64,000 bases of DNA from the NCBI GenBank assembly GCA_016893485.2, contig JAFEKX020000001.1:7581501-7645500 (forward strand). The letters are read 5' to 3'. A program made the position numbers and the translations under genes. Below the pieces are notes generated by a model, which saw only the letters and a program-made list of their open reading frames with translations, was not told where the DNA came from and ran no database searches. Source of the DNA: Streptomyces sp. P3 (lineage in GTDB: Bacteria; Actinomycetota; Actinomycetes; Streptomycetales; Streptomycetaceae). Each line of letters opens with the position of its first letter. The stretch's first letter is position 1. Of this stretch, positions 9,793 to 19,175 are shown in pieces.

Positions 9793-10817
9793 TCAGCCGT
9801 ACCGGCGCAGCTCGTGGAAGAACCCGTCGACGACGTGGAGTTCACCCCGTCGCACCACTTCGTCGTGGACGAACCTGCCGACCGCGAGATCGAGCACCCC
9901 GAGCCCGAAGGGCGAGAACACCACGGTCCGGTCGGTCGGTACGGTCACCCGCCCGGTCAGTACGTCGTCCAGTGTGCCGTCGATGAACTCCCGCCCCCGG
10001 TGGCCTGTTCGGCCAGATGCGGAGACGTGTCGGCCTTCAGACAGTGCTCGACGTCGTCCACGAAGTTCGCGGACGCGAGCAGGATCGCCGGGTCGAGATC
10101 CCGCAACGACACGTGCAGCACCAGCGGATGGTGGTCGAACCAGGCCGGATCGTGCACGTGCGGGCTGCCCGCGATCGTCGCGAACACCAGCAGGTCGCCG
10201 GCGCGCACGAGACCTTCGAGCTTGTCGTGCACGGTGACCCGCCCGGGGACTTTGACCGCTCCAGATAGCCCCGGAACCCCTCCGCGCTCTCCGCGGACAG
10301 GTCGTACACGCCGGTCTCCTCGAACTCCCAGCCGGTGGCGCGGAGATGGGTGTGGATGTAGCGGGCGATCAGACCGGTCCCCACGAACCCGACCCGCGAA
10401 GGCCGTGTCCGTCCCTGGCTGAGCTTGTCGGCGGCGAGCGCCGCCGAACTCGCCGTACGGGTCGCGCTGATCACCGAACTCTCCAGGCAGGCATACGGAT
10501 AGCCGGTGTCCGGGTCGTTGAGGATCAGCACCGCCGAGGCCCTGGGCAGTCCCGACCCGGTGTTCCCGGGAAGCTGGAGATCCACTTCAGCCCGTCCACC
10601 CGCGACGGCCCCCGAGCGACGCGGGCAGGGCGATGATCCGGGACGACGGACGGTCCGGGAAGCGCAGGAAGTACGACGGCGGGTTCACCGAGTCGCCCGC
10701 GCCGTGCAGCCGGTACGTGGCCTCCACGAGGGCGCCGATCTCCGACTCCCGCCCGGCCAGGGCCTGTTGGACCTGCTCGCCGCTGATGACCGAGAAGGTG
10801 GGTGTCTCGATGCTCAT
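9793..10817 (-). CDS. sbnB: SbnB-like dehydrogenase (ornithine cyclodeaminase family), frameshifted in this assembly
   Basis: SbnB oxidises the SbnA product with NAD+ and releases L-2,3-diaminopropionate and 2-oxoglutarate. Visible features are NPPSYFLRFPD (substrate loop), the Rossmann segment VGFVGTGLIARYIH, and HVSLRDLDPAILLASANFVDD, all typical of the ornithine cyclodeaminase/SbnB family. The start ATG at 10817 overlaps the dioxygenase stop (ATGA). About four single-base losses (near 10600, 10575, 10250 and 9990) split the gene; the corrected protein is about 340 residues, normal for SbnB, and ends FFHELRRYG. Confidence 0.86.
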
Positions 10818-11816
10818 GCCGCCCTCCCGCCGGCCGACGGGGCGAGGTCGCCGGGCCGCACCGGATCGCCGAGCCCGGCGAGCACCTCGCGCGGCCCCTC
10901 GAACGGCTCCCTGCCGTGCGCGGTACGGATGTTGTCCACCAGCAGCAGATCCCCGAACGCCACGGCTCACGCCGCATATGACGGTCGTAGGTCTCGTTGA
11001 CGGCCGTCACGATGCCCGCGTCGATCGGATCGCCGTTCCCGAAGCGGGTGTTGAAGGGGAGCGCGTCGGCGCCGTAGACGTCGACGAGGTACTCGCGGAC
11101 CTCGGGTTCCATCGTCCACTCGTTCAGGAACGCGACCTGGTTGAACCAGCAGCGGCGGCCGGTGACCGGGTGGCGGAGCACGGCGGCGCGGCGCTGGCGG
11201 GTGCGGAGCGAGCCGTCGTGCTGCCAGGCGAACTCGATGCCCTGGGCCCGGCAGTAGCGCTCGACGACGGCCCGGTCGTCGGTGCCGAAGGCCTCGGCGA
11301 CCGAGGCCCCGATCTCCTCGTGGTACGTCCGCGTCAGCATCCAGCCCTCGCGCTCGAACCGCTCCACCAGCGGCGCGGGCAGTGACTGCAGGACGGCCTC
11401 GGCGTCGGCGACCGGGGTCGCGCCGCCCTCCGTCGGCGCCTCCAGACAGGCGAAGAGCAGCAGCCCCGGGAACTCCAGGGCGTAGCTCAACTCGTGGTGC
11501 TGGCACATCGGTTGGTCGGTCGGCCACTTCGTGGCGGAGTACACGCCCTCGGTGTACGTACGGCGGGGCGCGAACGGCTCCCGGTCGGCCATCAGGAGTT
11601 CGCGAGCCGCCGGAAGACGGCCTCGGCGTCCGCCGGGTCGGCGAGGCCGAGCCCGCGGACCAGGACACAGCCGTGCTCGGCGACGACGGCCCGCAGCGCG
11701 TCACGGTGTCCGGCGGCCCAGCCGACCGGGTCCCCGCCGGCGTCGGTGTGCAGCAGCGGCGGACTGTCCGGGCCCAGGGCGACGGAGTGGAGCAGCGTCG
11801 CGGAAGAGAGCGACAT
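10814..11816 (-). CDS. SyrP/TauD-like Fe(II)/2-oxoglutarate dioxygenase
   Basis: The protein of about 335 residues belongs to the TauD/TfdA superfamily. The metal motif is H-x-E (PMCQHHELSY) rather than H-x-D, with the distal histidine in RTAHGREPF and the 2-oxoglutarate arginine nearby. H-x-E is the form seen in SyrP-like enzymes that hydroxylate carrier-bound amino acids at the beta carbon. The start is the ATG at 11816, chosen for its GAAAGGA ribosome site; an ATG at 11849 is in frame but has no such site. Single-base losses near 11595 and 10965 split the gene. It lies between the adenylation gene and sbnB, so beta-hydroxylation of a tethered amino acid is the likely job. Confidence 0.8.
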
Positions 11817-11871
11817 CTCGGTGTTCCTTTCGGTGGTGCTGTCGATCATTCGGCCGGGGGTGCGGCTGGGC

Positions 11872-13957
11872 TCAGGAGGAGACCGGCGGGTCCAGCAGTC
11901 CGGCCAGGTCCGCGAGGACCGGGTGGCGGGTGACGTCCTTGAGGCTGATCGCCCGGTCGAGGGCGACCGCCAGCTTCACCGCGGCCAGCGAGGTGCCGCC
12001 GCGGTCGAAGAAGTGGTCCTGTCGGCCGATCCGGTCGGCCGGGATACCGAGGACCACCGCCCAGGCCGCCGCGAGCCGCCGCTCGGCGGGCGTGTCCGGC
12101 CCGTCCCCACGGCGTCCAGGTCACCGGCGAGCGCGGTGAGCGTCCTGCGGTCGGTCTTGCCGTTGGCGGTCAGCGGCAGCGACGCCCGCCAGTGCACGAC
12201 CGACGGCACCATGTACGCGGGCAGCGACTCCGCGAGCCGCTCCCGCACGGCGCCGGCCTCCACGGGCCGCGGGCCGGTGCAGAACGCCACCAGCTGCGTC
12301 CCGCGCACGACGACCACCGCGCCGTCCCGCACCCCGTCCACCCGCAGCAGCGCGTTCTCGATCTCGCCGATCTCGACGCGGAAACCGCGGATCTTCACCT
12401 GGCTGTCCCGGCGCCCCAGGAACTCCAGCTTCCCGTCAGGACGCCAGCGCCCGTGGTCCCCGCTGCGGTACAGCCGCTCACCGGGCCGGTACGGGTCCTC
12501 GGTGAACGCCGCCTTCGTCCGCTCGGGGTCGTTGACGTACCCCCGGCCCACGCACACACCGGAGAACACGATCTCGCCGGGCGCGCCCAGCGGCACGGGC
12601 ACCAGGTCCTCGTCGACGACGTACACCCGCACATTGGAGACGGGCCGGCCGAGCGGGACGCGGTCGCCGTCCGGTGCCCGGTCCATCACCTCGTGGTTGG
12701 TGTCGTCCGAAGTCTCCGTCAGGCCATAGGCGTTGACGAGCCGCACCCCGGGCCGCGCGGTGAACCAGCGGTCCACCAGCTCCTTCTTCACGGCCTCCCC
12801 GGTGACCGACACACAGCGCAGATCGGGAGTTCACGCGGCTGCCGCTCCAACTCGGCGAGCACGGCCTCCAGATACGACGGCACGACCTGCAGGACGTTCA
12901 CCCGCCCCGCCTCGACCGTGTCGGCGAACCGCGCCACGTCCAGGATCACGTCCTGCTCCACCAGCAGCGTCCGCCCGCCCACGAGCGGCGCGCAGACCAG
13001 CTGCCACAGCGAGATGTCGAAGCACTGCGGCGCGGTCTGCGCCACCACCTGCCCGGCGCCGATCCCCAGGTCGTCGAGCTTGGCGAACACATGGTTGAGG
13101 AAACCCGCGTGCTCGCACATCGCGCCCTTGGGCTCACCGGTGGAGCCCGACGTGAAGTAGATGTAGGCGAGTTGGCCCGGCGTGACCGTGATGCCGAGGT
13201 CACCGTCCGAGTGGCCCTCGGCGTACACCTCGTCGACGTAGAGCGTCCGGTCGGACGGGTCGCCGAGTGAGCCGTCGCTGCCGCGCTCGGTCAACACCAG
13301 GGCGCACCCGGCACGTTGGAGTACCCGCGCCACCCGCTCGGCCGGGAAGTGCGGCTCGACGGGCAGGTACACCCCGCCCGCCTTGAACACGGCGAGGACG
13401 GCGGCCATCCAGTCGAGGTTCCGCTCCAGCACCACGGCGACGACGCCCTCGCGGGTCAGTCCCCGGGAGAGCAGGCCCCGACTCAGCTGGTTCGCGCGGG
13501 AGTTGAGCTCCCGGTACGTCCACTGCCGGCCGCCCTGCACCGCGGCGACCGCGTCCGGGCACACCTCCACCATGTCCTCGAACAACTCGTGCACCCGCCG
13601 GTCCGGCAGTTCGCGCCGTGGACCCGCCAACTCGTCCAGCTGGAAGCGGAGTTCGGCGTCCGACAGCAGCACCGGCCGGCCCGGCTCGGCGAGCACGGCC
13701 AGGTGGTAGCCCGCGATGCGGGCGGCGGCCTCGGCGTCGAGGACATCGGTGCGGTACCGCAGCCGCAGCGTGCGGCCGGTGACGCTCACCTGCAACGCCG
13801 GGTCGTTCTCGGCGGGTTCACCCGACAGCGCGCCGAGGACCTTGGCGTGGGCGGCTTTCAGTGCGGCGGGCTCGGCCGACACCCCGTCGGGCAGGGGCAC
13901 TTCGTGCTCCGCCACACCGGGCACCGGAGCGAGCGTCCACCGCGGAATGGTCTCCAT
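11872..13957 (-). CDS. Stand-alone NRPS adenylation-carrier (A-PCP) protein
   Basis: The protein activates an amino acid as its adenylate and loads it on its own carrier domain. Residues 1-130 resemble the tail of a condensation domain. The adenylation core motifs are YFTSGSTGEPKG (A3), NAYGLTET (A5), YRSGDHGRW (A7), VKIRGFRVEIGEIE (A8) and LTANGKTDRR (A10). The carrier domain near the C-terminus has FFDRGGTSLAAVKL with the phosphopantetheine serine. By eye against GrsA the specificity residues read D-I-W-Q-S-T-A-D-D-K; the two aspartates suit a basic side chain. Two bases are missing, near 12826 and 12118. The start ATG at 13957 follows GGGGGAAAG. There is no full condensation or thioesterase domain. 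Confidence 0.88.
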
Positions 13958-13999
13958 CGTTCTCTTTCCCCCTGGTTCCTTCCCCTGCGGCACGAGCCG

Positions 14000-16453
14000 T
14001 CAGGGAGTCATGTGCTGTCCGGCGCGCCGTGGCGCCACCGCCGGATTCCCGCCCCACCGGGACCGCGCGGGCATCTCCTCGCCCTTCATCAGGAAGGAGT
14101 CGGCGGCCAGTTCGGCCCCGTCACCCATCGAGACGCCGTAGTGGACGAGCGCCCCCACCCCGAGGGTGCAGCCGGCCCCGATGGTGATCATTTCGGACTT
14201 GAAGGTGCCGTCCTCCTGCGAGTGCGACTGCACCTTGGTGTGCGCCGAGAGCGTGCAGTCGTCGCCGATCGCGGTCAGCGTGCGCTCGGTGATGTAGGCG
14301 CCGTCGTCGAAGACCCGGCGTCCCATCCGGACTCCCAGCAGCCGCCAGACCAGGTTCTTGAACGGCGTGCCGTTGAACACCTGGATGTAGGTGTCCGGCA
14401 CCTTCCACAGCCGCTCGTGCCACCAGAAGTACGGGTCGTAGATCGAGCACAACTTCGGCTCCAGCGGCCGGAATCCGCCGACCAGCCGCTCCACCAGCAC
14501 GTAGTACCCGGCGGTGAAGCCGAGCCCGAGCATCAGGGACGCGCCGATCAGCAGGCCGCCGCCGACGCCCTCACCGCCGTACAGGTCGACGGCGGCGAAG
14601 CCGAGCACGGTGAGGACGAACCAGTGCAGCCAGCGCACGAACAGGTACAGGCCCATCGAGCGCAGGTTGGATCGGTTCTTCGCGGCCAGCCGGCGCTTCA
14701 GCTCGTCGCCCTCGCGGAGATGGTCGAAGCGGCTGTCGCGCTCCACCGAGCGCGGGATCTCGAAGCACGGCGAGCCCAACAGGCCGACGCCCTCACGGAG
14801 TTCGCCGTCGATCGGCACCATCACCTTGGTGGCGAGCAGGCAGTTGTCGCCGGTGCGACCGCCCGCGGGGTAGGCGATGTTGTTGCCCAGGAAGTTGCGC
14901 GGCCCGATCGTGGCGCGCGAGAGGCGGAACGACGTGCTGGAGAAGTCCGCGTTGACGATCGACAGCCCGTCCGCGACCATCGTGCCGCTTCCGACCGTGG
15001 CCAGATACGGCGTCTCGTGCTGCACCTCCGTACCGAAGTTGGAGCCGGTCTGCTCCACCACGCCGAGGTCGTAGCCGATCGCCTTCAGGTAGCCGACGAC
15101 GTAGGAGCTGTCCCCGCACAGCCACTTGAAGAACTTCAGGTTGGTCATCCGCGCCACCGCGCGCTGCACCGAGTAGTGGAAGCCGTACAGCGGATACACC
15201 CGGTCCGGCCGCAGCAGCGGACGCAGCAGCCTCGGCACCAGGGACACGGCGGCGAAGCCGAGCACGATGAAGGCGACGAACGCGACGAGCGACAGGGCGA
15301 GCGCCTCGCCGTAGAAGCGGGCGGAGTTGAGGTCTCGGGTGTCCGGATCCAGCAGGTGGTCGAGGGCCGGGACGACGGTCAGCACCAGGTAGGTGCCGCC
15401 GACCGCGAGCGGGAGGTAGACCAGCAGCATCTGCAGGATCGCGCCCAGGCCGTAGCCGAAGCGGCGCCAGGTCGAGCACTTCGCGTGCGGGACGCGGACG
15501 TAGTCGACGTCCGTGGGCTGCGCGGGGGAGCCGTGCACGCGCTGCCCCGCCGGGACGTGCGCGTCGTCGTACAGGGCGGAGGAGTGGCCGAGTTGGGACC
15601 CGTCGCCCATGACCGTGCCGATGTCGAGCACGGTCTTCTCGCCGAGGTAGACCTCGCTGCCGAGGGTGATCCGGCCGGTGCGGATGCGGCCGGCGCGTGC
15701 CTGGTAGCAGAGGAAGAAGGTGTCCTTGCGGATGACCGTGCCGTCCCCGATGGTCAGCAGGTCGGTGCAGACCGGGACGGAGTGGGACAGGATCGTGACG
15801 CCCTTGCCGATGCGGGCGCCGAGGGCGCGCAGGTAGAGGACGTAGACCGGGTTGCCGGCGAACAGGATCATCGGGTTGGCGTGCAGCAGGGCCTTGACCG
15901 TCCAGAACCGGACGTAGGCGAAGCCCCAGACCGGGAACTCGGTCTCCTTCCAGCGGCCCACGAGAATCCACTTGGCCACCACCGGCACCGTGCACACACC
16001 GACGAACACCGCGCCGCCGAATATCGCGGAGCGCAGATAGACCTGCACCACGCCGTTACCCGAGGAAACCCATTCGTAGCCCTGCCCCGTGACGATCCCG
16101 GCGAGCACGCAATACAGCGCGAAAACCAGGAACTGAAGCACCCCGCACAGCAGATAGCGGCCCGTGCTCCCGGCCGGCGGCGGCTCCGCCTGAACCGGTG
16201 CGACGGGCTCGGGTGTGTCGGCGAGTGCGGCCGCCAGGCTGCGGATCGTGGGATATCCGTAGACGTCGCGCATCGACACCGACGGCAGATCCTCGCGCTT
16301 TCTGACCCGGGCGCAGAAGTGAGCCATGACCAACGAGTTGGCGCCCAGGTCGTCGAAGAAGTGGCTGTCGAGGGGTATCGCTTCCTTGCGTACGACACCG
16401 GCCAGGACCTCCGCGAGGACGGTCTCGGTCACGGTGCCGGGTTTTCCCACCAC
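14000..16453 (-). CDS. Carrier domain fused to membrane-bound left-handed beta-helix synthetase (Pls C-terminal-like)
   Basis: This 817-residue protein begins with a carrier domain (FFDDLGANSLVMAHF, phosphopantetheine serine about residue 40). About six hydrophobic segments then alternate with three soluble domains of hexapeptide repeats (e.g. IGKGVTILSHSVPVCTDLLT; TVGSGTMVADGLSIVNAD; IGDDCTLSAHTKVQSH). Six membrane segments around three tandem acetyltransferase-like domains is the layout of the C-terminal half of epsilon-poly-L-lysine synthetase Pls and the Pls/PosA family. In Pls the adenylation domain is on the same chain; here it is a separate gene 42 nt downstream. The frame is intact. 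The start is GTG at 16453 behind GGGAG. It leads the operon. Polymerising or amide-forming activity is inferred from the family. Confidence 0.85.
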   Translation of the reverse strand: MVGKPGTVTETVLAEVLAGVVRKEAIPLDSHFFDDLGANSLVMAHFCARVRKREDLPSVSMRDVYGYPTIRSLAAALADTPEPVAPVQAEPPPAGSTGRYLLCGVLQFLVFALYCVLAGIVTGQGYEWVSSGNGVVQVYLRSAIFGGAVFVGVCTVPVVAKWILVGRWKETEFPVWGFAYVRFWTVKALLHANPMILFAGNPVYVLYLRALGARIGKGVTILSHSVPVCTDLLTIGDGTVIRKDTFFLCYQARAGRIRTGRITLGSEVYLGEKTVLDIGTVMGDGSQLGHSSALYDDAHVPAGQRVHGSPAQPTDVDYVRVPHAKCSTWRRFGYGLGAILQMLLVYLPLAVGGTYLVLTVVPALDHLLDPDTRDLNSARFYGEALALSLVAFVAFIVLGFAAVSLVPRLLRPLLRPDRVYPLYGFHYSVQRAVARMTNLKFFKWLCGDSSYVVGYLKAIGYDLGVVEQTGSNFGTEVQHETPYLATVGSGTMVADGLSIVNADFSSTSFRLSRATIGPRNFLGNNIAYPAGGRTGDNCLLATKVMVPIDGELREGVGLLGSPCFEIPRSVERDSRFDHLREGDELKRRLAAKNRSNLRSMGLYLFVRWLHWFVLTVLGFAAVDLYGGEGVGGGLLIGASLMLGLGFTAGYYVLVERLVGGFRPLEPKLCSIYDPYFWWHERLWKVPDTYIQVFNGTPFKNLVWRLLGVRMGRRVFDDGAYITERTLTAIGDDCTLSAHTKVQSHSQEDGTFKSEMITIGAGCTLGVGALVHYGVSMGDGAELAADSFLMKGEEMPARSRWGGNPAVAPRRAGQHMTP

Positions 16454-16578
16454 GTGGCTCCCTGATACTGATCGTCGCCTTCGAATTGCCAGAGGCGAAT
16501 ACGGCGGAGTCGCGCCCGAAGTTCACGGCGGGGAATGTCGAAAGGCACGCGAAACGGGTGGGATGAATGGGAATTCAT
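16429..16578 (-). CDS. Possible 49-residue upstream ORF overlapping the synthetase start
   Basis: An ATG-started frame in the 5' leader ends with TGA inside the first codons of the synthetase gene, overlapping it by 25 nt. The C-terminal half (LWQFEGDDQYQGATWWENP) looks protein-like, but third-position GC is only about 60 percent and no clear ribosome site is seen. It could be a coupling leader peptide or chance. I do not recognise a family. Confidence 0.25.
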   Translation of the reverse strand: MNSHSSHPFRVPFDIPRRELRARLRRIRLWQFEGDDQYQGATWWENPAP

Positions 16579-16702
16579 GAGAATGGAGTTCCGCATTGTG
16601 TACAGAGTTGCCATGTGTTCGAGACCCCGGTCATGGGTCTATGTGATTCCCCGAGTCGTGTGCGCTGACGTCGTCCCAACGCGCGCAACGAATGCAGTCC
16701 GG

Positions 16703-16732
16703 ATTATTTCTGGACATTCTGGAACGGGTCAA
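16703..16732 (-). promoter_or_regulatory. Sigma-70-type promoter of the diaminopropionate-synthetase operon
   Basis: On the minus strand TTGACC (16727-16732) and AATAAT (16703-16708) are separated by 18 bp, a near-consensus housekeeping promoter and unusual for this GC content. The spacer holds a direct repeat of TTCTGGA (two copies with a 9-bp period, plus-strand reading), a possible operator. Transcription would start about 240 nt before the GTG at 16453. Apart from this and the small ORF, the 524-nt gap 16454-16977 shows nothing I recognise. Confidence 0.55.
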
Positions 16733-16977
16733 GGCTGTTTCGGTCAATGGCGCTTTTTCGTCTTCGCCCGCCGAACTGCGGGTCAACAGGAATTGACGGC
16801 CGAAGTCCCCACCGGGACACTCTCCGGAACAAGCGTGAAAGTATCGAATGCGGCTTCGAATGCCCGGGGGCCTTTTTCAGCCAGCGCGAGCATGACACGA
16901 CGGCCCCCGAAGACGTCCCGCCCGGCCGACGCCCCCAGGGGATGAGTGCATCCCGGCGCGACGGATACCTTTAGGGC

Positions 16978-18146
16978 GTGCAGTCAGCAAGTGAAACCCC
17001 GAGCGGCCCACCAGCCGGTTCCACCGGGCGCGTGCCCTCTACCGGAACGTCTCCAAGCGCAGGACCGCCTGGCTGCTGGTCAAGGACACCGTCAACTCCT
17101 GCATGGAGTACCGCATCCTGGGCCTCGCGGCCGAGGCCGCGTTCTTCACGCTGCTGTCCGTCCCGCCGCTCCTGCTGAGCCTCATCGGTCTGCTCGGCTA
17201 CGTCGACAGCTGGACCGGCGCCGACAGCATCGCCGGCCTGGAGAACAACATCCTCGAGGCGTCCCGCACGGTCCTGTCCGACAAGGGCGTGCACGAGATC
17301 GCCCAGCCGATCCTGCACGACGTGATGAAGGGCGGCCGCCCCGACGTCATCTCCATCGGCTTCCTGTTGCCCTGTGGTCGGGCTCCCGCGCGGTCAACGT
17401 CTTCATCGACACGATCACCGTCATGTACGGCCTCGACGGCGTGCGCGGCATCGTCAAGACCCGGATCGTGTCCTTCGCCCTGTTCGTCGCGGCCCTGCTC
17501 ATCGGCTCGGTCGCGCTGCCGCTCATGGTCGCCGGGCCGGACGCCGTGGTGAACGTGGTGCCGTGGTCCGAGACGGTCGTACAGGTCCTGTACTGGCCGG
17601 TCGTCATCGTCCTGTCCGTCGTCTTCCTGACGACGCTGTACCACGTGTCCGTCCCCGTCCGCTCCCCGTGGATCGAGGACGTCCCCGGCGCGTTGGTCGC
17701 CCTCGCGATGTGGGTCCTCGGCAGCTATCTACTGCGCATCTACCTCACCAGCACGGTCGAGGGCCCCACGATCTACGGCTCCCTCGCCGCGCCCGTCGCC
17801 GTCCTCCTGTGGATCGGCGTCTCCGCGTTCGCCGTGCTCGTCGGCGCCGCCGTCAACGCGGCCATCGACCGCGTCTGGCCCGCCGCCGCCACCGCCGCGG
17901 CCCGCGCCGCCAACGAACGCCGCCAGGAGGAGCAGGTCGCCGAGTACGTCGCCCGCATGGCCGCGGTCCGCGCCCGGGACGGCGAGGACGACGACGACCC
18001 CGACGACTCCTACATGCCCTCCGAGTTCCCCGAACGCTGGTCCCGCTTCCTCCCCGGAGGACGTCACGTCCCGCCTCCGCACCCACGCAAAGAACACCCA
18101 CACCCACAAGGGCACCGGCGACTCTTCGCAGTCACCGGACAAGTGA
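16978..18146 (+). CDS. YihY/BrkB-family inner-membrane protein
   Basis: The protein of about 390 residues has six predicted membrane segments (e.g. EAAFFTLLSVPPLLLSLIGLLG; LFVAALLIGSVALPLMVAG; VVIVLSVVFLTTLYHVSVP; ALVALAMWVLGSYLLRIYL). This matches the YihY/BrkB family, whose function is not settled; it was once mislabelled RNase BN. The C-terminal cytoplasmic tail is long and acidic (RDGEDDDDPDDSY). The start is GTG at 16978 with a TACCTT box 7 nt upstream, suggesting a leaderless message. Three base losses near 16993, 17362 and 18054 are corrected; the true C-terminus is GDSSQSPDK. Confidence 0.85.
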
Positions 18147-18150
18147 GCGC

Positions 18151-18190
18151 CCCTGCACGGGGCGTGGGCAACTGCGCGACCAGCCACGAC
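18151..18190. repeat. Copy of a dispersed Streptomyces-type intergenic repeat
   Basis: CCCTGCACGGGGCGTGGGCA followed by ACTGCGCGACCAGCCACGAC resembles the element found twice at 57100-57240 (CCCTCAGGGGCGCGGGGAACT then GCGCGCCCAGCCACAACGC). It begins just after the stop of the YihY-family gene and can fold as a short hairpin. Related copies are scattered in many Streptomyces genomes. Confidence 0.5.
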
Positions 18191-18256
18191 GAACCGGCAG
18201 CCGACGAACCACCCTTCCAACGGGTAACGCCGCGGCCAGGACAACGAACCCGCGCC

Positions 18257-19094
18257 CTAAGACCCGGCCTTCCACACCCCCGCCGCAGCCGCCTCCCGCA
18301 CGAACTCGGAAAAATCCCGAGGCTCACGCCCCAGCACCTCCCGCACCCCTCGGAGAGATACGAGTTCCGTCCGTCCAACAGCGACTCGAACAACTCCACC
18401 AGGAACTCGACTTCCTCCGCCGGCACCCCGAACCCCGCGAGAACGTCCCCGTACTGACGAGCCGACACCGCCCGATACGTAAGCGCGCGCTCCGTCACCG
18501 CCGCGATCTCCCCAACCGCCTCCCCGAACGTCAACAACCGCGGCCCGGACACGGTGACCGCCCGCCCGACATACCGCTCCCCACCCGTAACCACCGCCAC
18601 CACCACATCCGCGATGTCCCGCACGTCGACGAACGGCTCCGCACCGAACCCCGGGAAACACCAGCTCCCCACTCTCCCGGAGCCCCTCCACCAACGGCCC
18701 CTCGCTGAAGTTCTGCGCGAACCACGACGCCCGCACGACCGTCCAGTCCGCCCCGGACCCCCGCAACGCCTCCTCCGTGGGCCGAGCCCGCTCCTCCCCC
18801 GGGACGACAGCAGCACCAGCCGCCGCACCCCAGCCCGACCGCCTCCTGCGCGAGCAACCCCACCGCACGCCCCGCGTCCGGCGCCCCCACGTCCGACGGG
18901 TACACGAGATACGCCGCATCGGCACCCCGCAGGGTGTCCGCCCACGTGGACCGCTCCGCCCAGTCGAACCCCCGCGCCCGAGACGCCTCCCGCACGGTCA
19001 GCCCCGCCTCCCGCGCCGCCTCCGCCACCCGCCGCCCGGTACGCCCCGTGGCACCGGTGACCACAATCGTCATGTTCCGCGCATTCTGTGTCAT
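18257..19094 (-). CDS. NmrA-like NAD(P)-binding epimerase/dehydratase-family protein, frameshifted in this assembly
   Basis: The protein of about 280 residues is an atypical short-chain dehydrogenase. The Rossmann glycine motif is IVVTGATGRTGRRVA at the N-terminus, with later strands RLVLLSSRG, WTVVRASWFAQNF and EPFVDVRDIADVVVAVV. This pattern matches NmrA-like NAD(P)-binding proteins, many of which act as redox sensors or quinone reductases; the substrate is unknown. The gene is broken by about five single-base losses between 18320 and 18860. It is divergent from the AraC regulator at 19176, with an 81-bp shared promoter region, so that regulator may control it. Confidence 0.8.
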
Positions 19095-19175
19095 GCCTTC
19101 CAGTCAACGCCCGCGCACCGGCATCGACCATCGCTGAACGGCTCATTCCCATAAGCGCCCGTCTACGCTGGCCAC

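Noticed and set aside
11592-11849. Separate small gene ahead of the dioxygenase
   Set aside because: Its end and the next ATG are joined by one missing C, giving one SyrP-length dioxygenase.
13316-16465. Very long plus-strand open frame antisense to the A-PCP and synthetase genes
   Set aside because: It is a composition shadow of GC-rich codons; the minus strand carries clear A-domain, carrier and hexapeptide motifs.
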